This document shows positions 51,778 through 59,714 of a stretch of 64,000 bases of DNA, in pieces. Each line of letters opens with the position of its first letter. The first letter of the stretch is position 1. The notes beneath the pieces were generated by a model. The model did not search any database. It was not told the DNA's origin and saw only the letters and a list, made by a program, of their open reading frames with translations. The position numbers and the translations under genes were made by a program. The stretch covers positions 1 to 64,000 of the forward strand of contig CAZQMV010000001.1 of assembly GCA_964594635.1 (NCBI GenBank), given 5' to 3'. Source of the DNA: Berkiella sp964594635. GTDB lineage: Bacteria; Pseudomonadota; Gammaproteobacteria; Berkiellales; Berkiellaceae.

Positions 51778-52497
51778 ATGAAACTGGTAATAATGCTACT
51801 GATTATATATAACGCAGTTATTGCTCCGTGCTATGCAGCAGAGTATAAGCCTTGGGGTGAAAAAATATATGCCTTTGTTAATAAAACATATGGTAATGAA
51901 GCCGAAAAACGAATGCGATATCTAAATAAATTGCTTGTAGAGAACCAGGATAAGACTGATTTCGAAAAATTGACGCTTACAAACAATACGTTTAATTTAT
52001 TTCCGTGGATAGCAGATGAAAATAAATGGAAGAAAGCAGACTATTGGGCAACTCCGATAGAAGTCATCACTACATTTGGCGGAGATTGTGAAGATATGGT
52101 CTTTGGAAAATGGATGATGTTAAGACATCTTGGTATAAGCAAAGATAAATTATTATTTGCATACGTCATCATTAAACATCAACAGCAAGCGCACATGGTA
52201 CTACTTTATCGAGATAATCCAGATGTCCCGTTGGGTAAATCAAAAATATATGTTTTAGATAACATGGAAGGAGAAATTAAACTTGCCAAGGACAGAAAAG
52301 ACTTAAAGGGTGTCTATATATTTGATTCAACTGGCGCTATCTATGGTCTTAAAGATAATGGTGTTAAAAGAGAAGTGACTAATATATTAAAACCAAGGCA
52401 TTTCAAAAATTATGACGATCTGAAAACAAGGATTTTAGAAAGCAGAGAAAAATTAGAAGAAATTGACGATGAAGATTATTTATTGCCAGAACTGTAA
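51778..52497 (+). CDS. LapG-like periplasmic transglutaminase-type cysteine protease
   Basis: 239 residues with a signal peptide (VIMLLIIYNAVIAPCYA). The bacterial transglutaminase-like cysteine proteinase pattern is clear: WATPIEVITTFGGDCEDMVFGKWMMLRHLG with Cys104, QAHMVLLYR with His139, and YVLDNM with Asp161. LapG cleaves the N-terminus of large surface adhesins such as LapA and is held by the c-di-GMP sensor LapD. Neither lapD nor an adhesin gene is next to it here, so its substrate is unknown. A monocistronic context with GGA upstream of the ATG. Confidence 0.82.
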   Translation: MKLVIMLLIIYNAVIAPCYAAEYKPWGEKIYAFVNKTYGNEAEKRMRYLNKLLVENQDKTDFEKLTLTNNTFNLFPWIADENKWKKADYWATPIEVITTFGGDCEDMVFGKWMMLRHLGISKDKLLFAYVIIKHQQQAHMVLLYRDNPDVPLGKSKIYVLDNMEGEIKLAKDRKDLKGVYIFDSTGAIYGLKDNGVKREVTNILKPRHFKNYDDLKTRILESREKLEEIDDEDYLLPEL

Positions 52498-52786
52498 AAC
52501 TGTTGAATGTAATATTTTGCCGAAACACTCATAAACACCGTTTACCATATTGCGACACCAAGCTAGCGAAGTGGAAGCAATCCAGTCTTAGATCAACGAT
52601 GTATAAAGATCTTGCCAATCAGGATTGGGCTTTCAATTAATGCAAATTTCTTGTTGTTCACCCATTAGCAGAAAAGATCCGTTATTGGATAAGCTTTGCT
52701 GAGTTAATTAACAGAAAGCTTCGCCATAGGCTAATATTTATCTAGCACTGATATCAAGCAAACTATGTTCTTATTCGATATGCTTT

Positions 52787-52933
52787 CTAATGATCTGAAT
52801 CAGGGTAAGTGTCTCCAGCAGTATAGATCCCTTCACTCGCGAGTTTTGCGCTTTCCAGTAGTGTTTCCCACTCAATGATATTATAATTTTTTTCAATAAA
52901 CGGATTGAACAGCGTGAATATGATTCCCTTCAT
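52787..52933 (-). pseudogene. H-NOX (heme nitric oxide sensor) N-terminal fragment
   Basis: A 48-codon frame reading MKGIIFTLFNPFIEKNYNII, EWETLLESAKLAS and EGIYTAGDTYPDSDH, then a TAG. The opening MKGIIF and the spacing to GIYTAGDTYPD match the start of H-NOX/HNOB domains, which are normally about 180 residues with the heme His further on. The rest is missing. The remaining parts of 52498-53056 show no gene. Confidence 0.6.
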
Positions 52934-53056
52934 TCATTACTCAAAAGTTGGTGGGCTAGATAAGTATCTTATTCTATCGAGTTTGATAATATGAGGCAAG
53001 TTGCCCTTTTTTTATTACGTTAACTTAGTCATTTAATTATATTAAAGAGAAGAAAA

Positions 53057-53404
53057 ATGGTAGACAGCACAGAATTTCCCCCATGCCCAAAATGCAAATC
53101 TGCTTTTGTGTATGAAGATAGCGAGCATTATATTTGCCCTGAATGTGGACATGAGTGGGCAACAAAACAGGCCAGCGTTGAAACGGATATTTTAATTGTT
53201 AAAGATGCTCACGGTAATCTACTGCAAGATGGCGATTCAGTCACTTTAATAAAAGATCTCAAAGTGAAGGGATCATCCTCTGTTGCAAAAATGGGCACCA
53301 AAGTGAAAATTATTCGTCTAGTAGAAGGTGATCACAACATTGATTGCCGAATCGAAGGGATTGGGCCCATGATGCTGAAGTCGGAATTTGTTAAAAAAGC
53401 CTAG
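53057..53404 (+). CDS. PhnA/YjdM family zinc-ribbon protein
   Basis: 115 residues. An N-terminal zinc ribbon CPKC...CPEC (PPCPKCKSAFVYEDSEHYICPECGHEW) is followed by the conserved KOW-like domain: VKDAHGNLLQDGDSVTLIKDLKVKGSS, VAKMGTKVKIIRLVEGDHNIDC, GPMMLKSEFVKK. Despite the historical name, the E. coli homologue YjdM is not established as a phosphonate enzyme. It overlaps the convergent aminoglycoside-phosphotransferase-like gene by 14 bases at the 3' end. Confidence 0.93.
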   Translation: MVDSTEFPPCPKCKSAFVYEDSEHYICPECGHEWATKQASVETDILIVKDAHGNLLQDGDSVTLIKDLKVKGSSSVAKMGTKVKIIRLVEGDHNIDCRIEGIGPMMLKSEFVKKA

Positions 53405-54287
53405 ACTCAGCAAGTACTTCATCGAGCATACGTTTTCCAACGGCGTATAACCCTAGGTTCGTATGCTTATAATAGGGGAGTATTATCAGTCCAATCGAGA
53501 GTGCCCAGCCACGACCACGATTCCAAGTTGCATCATCGACTTTTAATGTCGAACGAAAAACCTCTCGCGCTCCTGTGTCAAAAAGACACCAAGCAGGGAT
53601 CAAGTCACAAGCAGGATCGCCAATGCCAAACAAGCCAAAATCGATAACAGCACTCAGTCGTCCATGATGGGCTAATAGATTGGCGGGTAACAGATCGCCA
53701 TGGATCCATACGGGTGGTTTATTCCAAAGAGGCGTGTTAAGACATTGTTCCCATATCTTGGTAACGCTCACCGTATCAATGTCGCCTTGTAGTGCTTGAA
53801 TTGCTTCGCGTGTTTCAACGTCTTGCGTTATTAAAGGACCACATCGTTGAGAGGTTAGCTCAACGGAGGGTGATATTTGATGCAACGCATTGATAAATTG
53901 CGCTAAATCAATTGCAGCTTGGTCGAGATCGCTAATGGGTTCAATAAAAATATTTTTGCCTTCAAGCCAACGATAAACCGACCAATGCCAAGGATAATAT
54001 TCTGTTGGATTTCCTTTACCCAGCGGAACCGGAATATCAAGCGGCAAATGAGGGGCAAGTTGAGGTAACCATTGTTGCTCAATTTCAATTTGATGATCAA
54101 CTTCAGGGATCCGAGGTAATCGCACACACATATCGGAACCAAGACGAAAGATAGCATTGATGGTACCATCAGACCTAACGTGCAAAATGGGAAGATCTGA
54201 CCATTCTGGAAATTGTTCAAACAGCAGCTGTCTTACGAGTGATTCATCGATTTTGTGTTCGTTCTCGTGCATCTTTTGATTCGACAT
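53391..54287 (-). CDS. Aminoglycoside phosphotransferase-family kinase
   Basis: 298 residues with the APH/choline-kinase fold. The Brenner motif WIHGDLLPANLL carries the catalytic Asp, and VIDFGLFGIGDPACDL the metal-binding Asp. The N-lobe has a glycine/asparagine loop (DGTINAIFRLG) and VRLPR with the ATP-binding residue. Members phosphorylate aminoglycosides, macrolides or small metabolites; sequence alone does not decide the substrate, so resistance should not be assumed. ATG 54287 was chosen; ATG 54272 is also possible. It is convergent with the PhnA-like gene, with overlapping ends. Confidence 0.88.
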   Translation of the reverse strand: MSNQKMHENEHKIDESLVRQLLFEQFPEWSDLPILHVRSDGTINAIFRLGSDMCVRLPRIPEVDHQIEIEQQWLPQLAPHLPLDIPVPLGKGNPTEYYPWHWSVYRWLEGKNIFIEPISDLDQAAIDLAQFINALHQISPSVELTSQRCGPLITQDVETREAIQALQGDIDTVSVTKIWEQCLNTPLWNKPPVWIHGDLLPANLLAHHGRLSAVIDFGLFGIGDPACDLIPAWCLFDTGAREVFRSTLKVDDATWNRGRGWALSIGLIILPYYKHTNLGLYAVGKRMLDEVLAESRLF

Positions 54288-54457
54288 CGTTTTAACCTTG
54301 ATATGTCATTTTACCAAGTGCTTATACACTAAAATCATAAGTCATTCTATTAAAATAGCCCAATTAGCATCAAATGTTTACAGTTAATAACGAATTTGTT
54401 GAATTAACAGTGAAGTAAGTCTATTGCTAATAAAGACTCTCTTCAAAGGATAATACA

Positions 54458-55495
54458 ATGAAACGATTAACCATTTATGCTGTAACCGCATTATTATTGA
54501 ATGCTTCGGTCGTTTTTGCAGATGCCCCTGTTCTACAAAAGGACACGCAACAATTTATTGATGTTTTAAATAAGCAAGGTGGAAAACCTATTTACACCTT
54601 GACGCCAACTGAGGCAAGAGCCGTTTTATCGAATGCACAAGCAAATCCTGCTTGGCTGGCACCTGCTGTGGTTGTAGAGAAAACCATTGAAGTTGATGGT
54701 AAAAAAATTAATTTACATATCATGCGTCCTAAAAATGATAAGAAGCCGTTACCTGTTGTGATGTATTTTCATGGTGGTGGTTGGATTCTAGGGGATTTTA
54801 AAACCCATGAACGGTTTTTACGAGAACTGACCAATGCCGCAAATGCAGCAATTGTCTTTGTTGATTATAGCCCTGCCCCTGAAGCAAAGTATCCAACACA
54901 AATTAATGAAGCATATGCAGCAACACAGTGGATTGCTGAAAATGGCAAAGCCCTTCAGCTAGACACTGGAAAGATTGCGGTAGCAGGTGATAGTGTTGGT
55001 GGTAATATGGCTATTGCGGTTACACTGATGGCCAAAGAAAAGAAAACGCCGAAAATTGATTTTCAGTTACTGTTTTATCCTGTTACTGATGCTAACTTTG
55101 ATACCGAAAGTTACAAGCAATTTGAAAATGGGCCTTGGTTAACCAAAAAAGCGATGGAATGGTTTTGGGATGCGTATTTACCAAGTAAAGACGAGGCGAA
55201 GAAAATCACTGCTTCTCCCTTACGAGCATCGATTGCCGATCTTGAAGGTTTACCGCCAGCGTTCATTATCACCGATCAAAATGATGTGTTGCGAGATGAA
55301 GGCGAAGCCTATGCCAATAAATTAATGCAAGCAGGTGTACCTGTCACCGCCGTACGATATCTTGGTACAGTTCATGATTTTGTGATGCTCAATGCCCTTT
55401 CTCAAACACCTGCTGCACGTGAAGCAGTTAATCAAGCAGGTCATGCGCTGTGGTGGGTCTTTTATCATGACGCAATAATGAAGAAAAAGAAGTAA
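54458..55495 (+). CDS. Secreted alpha/beta hydrolase (HSL-type esterase/lipase)
   Basis: 345 residues with a signal peptide (YAVTALLLNASVVFA). The hormone-sensitive-lipase oxyanion motif is VVMYFHGGGWILGDFKTHERF. The nucleophile Ser is in VAGDSVGGNMA, the catalytic Asp in FIITDQNDVLRDEGEAYA and His in GTVHDFVMLN. It hydrolyses esters of short or medium acyl chains, probably in the periplasm or outside. AAAGGA upstream of the ATG is strong. The following small membrane-protein genes run in the same direction and may be co-transcribed. Confidence 0.92.
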   Translation: MKRLTIYAVTALLLNASVVFADAPVLQKDTQQFIDVLNKQGGKPIYTLTPTEARAVLSNAQANPAWLAPAVVVEKTIEVDGKKINLHIMRPKNDKKPLPVVMYFHGGGWILGDFKTHERFLRELTNAANAAIVFVDYSPAPEAKYPTQINEAYAATQWIAENGKALQLDTGKIAVAGDSVGGNMAIAVTLMAKEKKTPKIDFQLLFYPVTDANFDTESYKQFENGPWLTKKAMEWFWDAYLPSKDEAKKITASPLRASIADLEGLPPAFIITDQNDVLRDEGEAYANKLMQAGVPVTAVRYLGTVHDFVMLNALSQTPAAREAVNQAGHALWWVFYHDAIMKKKK

Positions 55496-55517
55496 GGTAA
55501 TAATAGGGAATTAAAAA

Positions 55518-55706
55518 ATGAAAACCGCCGCTTTAATATTAGCTGGAATTATCTTTGGTATTGTATCCATTTTGCAATTTGTCAGATTTTCTAAAGCATG
55601 GAGCATCGTGATTGCGCAATTTACGGTCCCTGTGCAATGGTCGTTATATGCTGGCATTTTTGCAGGGATTGTTGCACTATTGATGTTTATTGCTGCTGCC
55701 AAATAG
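55518..55706 (+). CDS. Small membrane protein
   Basis: 62 residues, almost all in two hydrophobic segments (TAALILAGIIFGIVSILQFV and LYAGIFAGIVALLMFIAAA) joined by FSKAWSIVIAQFTVPVQW. Such two-helix proteins are frequent in proteobacteria without an assigned function. TAGGGAA precedes the ATG. It starts 22 bases after the esterase gene and ends seven bases before the next membrane protein. Confidence 0.7.
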   Translation: MKTAALILAGIIFGIVSILQFVRFSKAWSIVIAQFTVPVQWSLYAGIFAGIVALLMFIAAAK

Positions 55707-55713
55707 CTATGTA

Positions 55714-56121
55714 ATGATGAATAAGCGCTATGTAAAACGTTTGGCCATCTTTTTTGTGGTTATATTAGCTTGCTTATGCATTTTGTTTATTTTAAGTCAA
55801 GGCAAAGTCACCACACCAGATGCTAGCAGTTATCGCAAACTGCTTTATCCCTATGTCTTCTATATTATGCCGCTTATTATATTGGGCGATTTTATTTATC
55901 TTTTTTCAGCTTTCATCAACAATGCATTTAAAATAGCAGTGATAAGTTTGATAGGAGGGCTAACAGGGCCACTCTTATTGATTTATTCCGTTAAGACTTC
56001 CAATGATCCTATGGCTAGCATGGCCTTTATTGGTCTTGTTATTTTTTATGCTGTTGCAAGCATTTTTATTTTTATGCTATTAACAATCATTCAAATCATT
56101 AGAAATCGACTCAATCAATAA
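55714..56121 (+). CDS. Four-helix membrane protein, hypothetical
   Basis: 135 residues from ATG 55714 (ATG 55717 equally possible; the upstream TTG at 55690 overlaps the previous gene and is unlikely). About four hydrophobic segments: LAIFFVVILACLCILFIL, YVFYIMPLIILGDFIYLF, IAVISLIGGLTGPLLLIYSV, MAFIGLVIFYAVASIFIF. Not recognised. It directly follows the small membrane protein. Confidence 0.6.
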   Translation: MMNKRYVKRLAIFFVVILACLCILFILSQGKVTTPDASSYRKLLYPYVFYIMPLIILGDFIYLFSAFINNAFKIAVISLIGGLTGPLLLIYSVKTSNDPMASMAFIGLVIFYAVASIFIFMLLTIIQIIRNRLNQ

Positions 56122-56242
56122 TCATGAGTGAAGTTGCTAGCAACTTATTGAAGGCTGGTTTAAAAACACAGCAATGCCAACGGGAACTTTTTATAAAACC
56201 GTTTTGTCACAGCTGCAAAGCTTAAACAACTCGGAGACTATC

Positions 56243-56740
56243 ATGCTGAATAAAAAAATAGGATTTCAACTAATAGGAACCATGTTACTTGTGTCCGTTA
56301 GCTTTTGTGTGAATGCCAGAGATTATTATAATTCGCCTCTTCCTCAAAGAATATCTGCCGGTAACATCATTAAAGTGGATTTAGGTCGGCGCATTTGGGG
56401 CGCTTATGATGACAGTGGCCATTTAGTCAGATGGGGTCGCGCATCCGGTGGTAAAGCATATTGCCCTGATATTCGCAGGAGTTGCCGAACAGTGACAGGT
56501 ACCTATACCATCTATCGAAAACAAGGCCCTGGTTGCAAATCAAGCCGTTTCCCAGTAGGACGTGGTGGAGCTCCGATGCCTTATTGCATGCACTTCAAAG
56601 GGGGATATGCGATGCATGGTGGCCATGTTCCTGATTATAATGCTAGCCATGGTTGTATCAGACTTCACCGAGAAGATGCAGCATGGTTAAATCAGGATTT
56701 TGTAAGAGTGGGTAGTACGCGCGTTAATATTCACTACTAA
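56243..56740 (+). CDS. L,D-transpeptidase (YkuD family)
   Basis: 165 residues from ATG 56243, chosen because GGAG lies six bases upstream and a signal peptide follows (FQLIGTMLLVSVSFCVNA); the frame is open back to 56174. The YkuD catalytic block is complete: YAMHGGHVPDYNASHGCIRL, with catalytic Cys138 and the upstream His. Family members form 3-3 peptidoglycan cross-links or attach lipoproteins to peptidoglycan in the periplasm. There are extra Cys residues (YCPDIRRSCRT, GPGCKSS, PYCMHF) that could form disulfides. Confidence 0.9.
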   Translation: MLNKKIGFQLIGTMLLVSVSFCVNARDYYNSPLPQRISAGNIIKVDLGRRIWGAYDDSGHLVRWGRASGGKAYCPDIRRSCRTVTGTYTIYRKQGPGCKSSRFPVGRGGAPMPYCMHFKGGYAMHGGHVPDYNASHGCIRLHREDAAWLNQDFVRVGSTRVNIHY

Positions 56741-56748
56741 GGAGTATT

Positions 56749-57282
56749 ATGCAGCATTTATATATTCTTGTATCTGATTTAGGCATAACAAAAACGGTTA
56801 TGCAAGAATTGAGGGCAAAGGATATTCCTAAAGCTCATATTCATATCGTTGGAGAACGATCTGATATACTAGAGAATGCAGGTTTGAATGAGGCCAACCT
56901 TATTCAAACCACTGATCTCGTTCCTTCCATCAAGCGAGGAGCGATAATGGGTGTTTCGTTGGTCATTATTTTATGTTCCGTATACTGCTATATTGTGTAT
57001 CAGCATGATCTAGTGATACAGCCCTTTATTTTAATGGGACTCGCTGCAATTGGTATTGCAATGGGAGCATGGGGAAGTAGTCTGATTGGGATCAATCTCA
57101 AAAATCCCTTTGTCGATAAATTCAAAGATTATGTGAAACATGGATCCTATATTATGGTAGTCGATTCTCACAATGATGATGAGAAGCAGGTTATTATCAC
57201 AACGATCACTCAACATCCCGAGTTGAAATGGGCTACAGATGAAGATCTAGAAAAAAAATTAGGTCCACCACAAGGGGATTGA
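56749..57282 (+). CDS. DUF1269-like membrane protein
   Basis: 177 residues with AAGGAG before the ATG, eight bases after the L,D-transpeptidase. An N-terminal soluble part (MQHLYILVSDLGITKTVMQE, AHIHIVGERSDILENAGL) precedes two membrane segments with Gly-rich packing (GAIMGVSLVIILCSVYCYIV; PFILMGLAAIGIAMGAWGSSLIG). A C-terminal soluble part (YIMVVDSHNDDEKQVIITTI) follows. The pattern, with central Gly-rich hairpin helices, is that of DUF1269-type proteins of unknown function. Confidence 0.65.
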   Translation: MQHLYILVSDLGITKTVMQELRAKDIPKAHIHIVGERSDILENAGLNEANLIQTTDLVPSIKRGAIMGVSLVIILCSVYCYIVYQHDLVIQPFILMGLAAIGIAMGAWGSSLIGINLKNPFVDKFKDYVKHGSYIMVVDSHNDDEKQVIITTITQHPELKWATDEDLEKKLGPPQGD

Positions 57283-57291
57283 TCTAAACAT

Positions 57292-57558
57292 TTATCTCCA
57301 CATCCACTTCATCACTAACACACTTAACGCAAAAATAAAGGTTAAAGAGTTAGCAATAATCAGGGAAGGAGATGAGAGGATGAACCCGTAAATAAGCCAC
57401 ATGAAAACACCCGTTGTAAAAATACAATACATACCTAGCGAGATACCTGTGGTTATTCGAGTTTTATATAACTGCACAACCTGAGGTATAAAAGCAAAAG
57501 TCGTACAAAAAGCAGCGATCAATCCCACCGTTTCTGTAAAAACATATTCACTTATCAT
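57292..57558 (-). CDS. SemiSWEET-type sugar transporter
   Basis: 88 residues with three hydrophobic segments, a single triple-helix bundle that dimerises into a transporter. The PQ-loop motif is FAFIPQVVQLYKTRITTGIS, and IANSLTFIFALSVLVMKW is the third helix. Bacterial SemiSWEETs carry mono- or disaccharides. It lies seven bases after a HAD-type sugar-phosphatase-like gene on the same strand, so a shared sugar-related job is plausible. Confidence 0.87.
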   Translation of the reverse strand: MISEYVFTETVGLIAAFCTTFAFIPQVVQLYKTRITTGISLGMYCIFTTGVFMWLIYGFILSSPSLIIANSLTFIFALSVLVMKWMWR

Positions 57559-57565
57559 AAAACCC

Positions 57566-58234
57566 TCATTTTAGATGGAACAGCGAAGATTGAATTTCAG
57601 CAAAATCATTAAAATAGTTTACATCTTTTAATATTTGCTCTGGTCGTTGATCTTTTAAAAGGCCAATCACAGGAATGGCGGCATTTTTAGCGGCAGTAAT
57701 GCCTGTGACAGAATCTTCAATCACTAAAGCCTCATTGGGCGTTACCCCAGCGCGACTTAAGGCATGTTGATAGGGTGTCGGATCGGGTTTATGCTTTTCA
57801 CAATCTTCAAAGCCAATCACGAAATGAAAGAAACTGGCTATCTTTTCTAAATTCAATACGGCATTAATGACAGAGATCGGCGAGGAAGAGACAACTCCAA
57901 CCTGGTAGGTTTTAGAAAGGCGCTCAAGAAGCGCATTACGACCCATCGCTGATTCAAAACCCATTTTTGTCATATCGATAAAGGTTTTTCGTTTATGTTC
58001 CCATAAGGTTTCAGCTTTTTCTTGGATCTTAAATTCTGCCACAAAACGCTTAGCTTGCTGCATATCCGAGATGCCGGTGAAGCTCGCAAAATCAATGGTT
58101 TCAGGATTGATGCCGAAAGTAGGTAAACACATTCTCCAAGCATTGTTATGTACTCTTTCACTGAAGACCAAGACATCGTCGAGATCAAAAAAAACCGCTT
58201 TTAAATGGGGTAATAATGAGGATAATACAGTCAT
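57566..58234 (-). CDS. HAD hydrolase, beta-phosphoglucomutase/sugar-phosphatase-like
   Basis: 222 residues. Motif I is VFFDLDDVLVFSE, with the nucleophile Asp and the second Asp; the usual DxDGV is DLDDV here. Motif II is VGVVSSSP, motif III is the Lys in EKHKPDPTPYQHALSRAG, and motif IV is ALVIEDSVTGITAAKNA. A helical cap (about residues 20-90) marks subfamily I, as in beta-phosphoglucomutase and sugar phosphatases. It is upstream of the SemiSWEET gene. Confidence 0.9.
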   Translation of the reverse strand: MTVLSSLLPHLKAVFFDLDDVLVFSERVHNNAWRMCLPTFGINPETIDFASFTGISDMQQAKRFVAEFKIQEKAETLWEHKRKTFIDMTKMGFESAMGRNALLERLSKTYQVGVVSSSPISVINAVLNLEKIASFFHFVIGFEDCEKHKPDPTPYQHALSRAGVTPNEALVIEDSVTGITAAKNAAIPVIGLLKDQRPEQILKDVNYFNDFAEIQSSLFHLK

Positions 58235-58358
58235 TGCTAAGCATCCTGAGTTTTTAGGGATAGGAATATAGCAGTTTTTAACTTAAAATTGAACGTTGAA
58301 TATAAATGAGTCAATCGACTGGTTTTGGTAATTTCGACTGAATAGGTGTGTTGTAAAG

Positions 58359-58895
58359 ATGAAAGCTAAAATTCTAACATTTATTGAACAAGTTAAAATA
58401 GCATTTGCTAATCGAAGGAGTGGAATGCATCGTTCTATAGCGCATAAGCCAAATATAATAGAACTTGAAGCAGATGAAACCATTTTAGAAAATGCAGCAA
58501 AAGAAATTGAAAAATTAGATGGCACGTACAGAAAGCCCTTTGCGTTGAGTGCTTTATCATTTCTCATCGAATTAGTTGTGCCGGTTTTTAACCGTTGGAA
58601 GCGTCGAAATGGTTTAATCACACATCCGAACAATGCCAATATTAGTGGTCACATCAATGCTAATAACCAGTATCAAGAACTAAGAGAAGGTATTCATGCG
58701 TTACTGATTGAAGTGAATAATAGTGATGGTGAACCCTTATTTATGATCCAGCCAGAAGAGATGAGGCCCGCAATAGCAATCGTAGAGCAATATAATCGAT
58801 CAAAACTGAAACAAGTTGAAGTGACAGACATTATAGATGTTCCTACAAATCCGAGTAACACCTTAAGATCCTCTCAAAATGCTTTAAAGGATTAA
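58359..58895 (+). CDS. Hypothetical protein
   Basis: 178 residues. A charged, mostly helical protein (ANRRSGMHRSIAHKPNIIEL, ETILENAAKEIEKLDGTYRK) with one moderately hydrophobic stretch (FALSALSFLIELVVPVF) and a C-terminal part with EMRPAIAIVEQYNRS. Not recognised. It is divergent from the HAD gene and six bases upstream of a methyltransferase gene, which suggests co-transcription. Confidence 0.55.
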   Translation: MKAKILTFIEQVKIAFANRRSGMHRSIAHKPNIIELEADETILENAAKEIEKLDGTYRKPFALSALSFLIELVVPVFNRWKRRNGLITHPNNANISGHINANNQYQELREGIHALLIEVNNSDGEPLFMIQPEEMRPAIAIVEQYNRSKLKQVEVTDIIDVPTNPSNTLRSSQNALKD

Positions 58896-58901
58896 CATAA
58901 A

Positions 58902-59699
58902 ATGACAAATGATCCCTTTGCTGAATTTAAACAAATGCAAAAAAAAAGCTGGGGGCTTTTTGCACCCATCGAAATTGTTACCACATTGGCAGCCCCTGCC
59001 TTGGTAACATTTTCACGTATCAAGCAAAACGACAAGGTGCTCGATGTAGGTTGTGGTACAGGTGTGGTGGCCATCACCGCAGCACGATTGGGTGCTAAGG
59101 TGAGTGCTCTTGATTTAAGCCCTACATTAATTGAACAAGCGCAAAAAAATATCGTTATAGCGAATGTTGATATCGATTTCAAAGAGGGCGATGTTGAATT
59201 CCTGCCTTATCCAGATGCTTCTTTTGATGCCGTATTAAGCCAATTTGGTCATATGTTTGCACCTAGACCGGAAGTTGCGATTAAAGAGATGTTGCGCGTA
59301 TTAAAACCAGGTGGAACCATTGCTTTTTCAACTTGGCCGCCTGATTTATATGTGGGCAAATTATTTAGCCTAGTGGGTGAATTCTTTCCAACACCGGAAG
59401 GCGTATCGCCTTCACCGCTGTGGGGCGATCCAACATTTGTTAAACAACAACTAGGGAATGCTGTAGATGATCTCATTTTTGATCAAGGTATTATGCGATT
59501 TCCCGCTTTAAGCTTAGGACACTATCGCCAATCGATTGAAAGCACACTTGCCCCCGTGCTTAAGCTGATAGAAGAGTCAAAAGGGGATCCCATCACGCTT
59601 AAGCAATTTAGAGCCGAATTAGAAGCACTGGCTTCTGAATATTATCGTGATAATCATATTCAACAACATTTTCTGATGAGTCGTGCTAAAAAGCACTGA
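58902..59699 (+). CDS. Class I SAM-dependent methyltransferase (UbiE/Methyltransf_11-like)
   Basis: 265 residues. The SAM-binding motif I is KVLDVGCGTGVVAITAARLGAKVSALDLSP, the motif II region is PYPDASFDAVLSQFGHMFAP, and the post-II region is LKPGGTIAFSTWPP. The substrate is not predictable. It converges with the cytochrome P450 gene 15 bases away and might belong to the biosynthetic group to its right, but its tight spacing to the upstream hypothetical gene argues against that. Confidence 0.88.
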   Translation: MTNDPFAEFKQMQKKSWGLFAPIEIVTTLAAPALVTFSRIKQNDKVLDVGCGTGVVAITAARLGAKVSALDLSPTLIEQAQKNIVIANVDIDFKEGDVEFLPYPDASFDAVLSQFGHMFAPRPEVAIKEMLRVLKPGGTIAFSTWPPDLYVGKLFSLVGEFFPTPEGVSPSPLWGDPTFVKQQLGNAVDDLIFDQGIMRFPALSLGHYRQSIESTLAPVLKLIEESKGDPITLKQFRAELEALASEYYRDNHIQQHFLMSRAKKH

Positions 59700-59714
59700 T
59701 AGATATCGCAATTG

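Noticed and set aside
53391..54287. Call as an aminoglycoside resistance gene
   Set aside because: The fold is APH-like, but the family includes many metabolic kinases and nothing in the sequence fixes the substrate.
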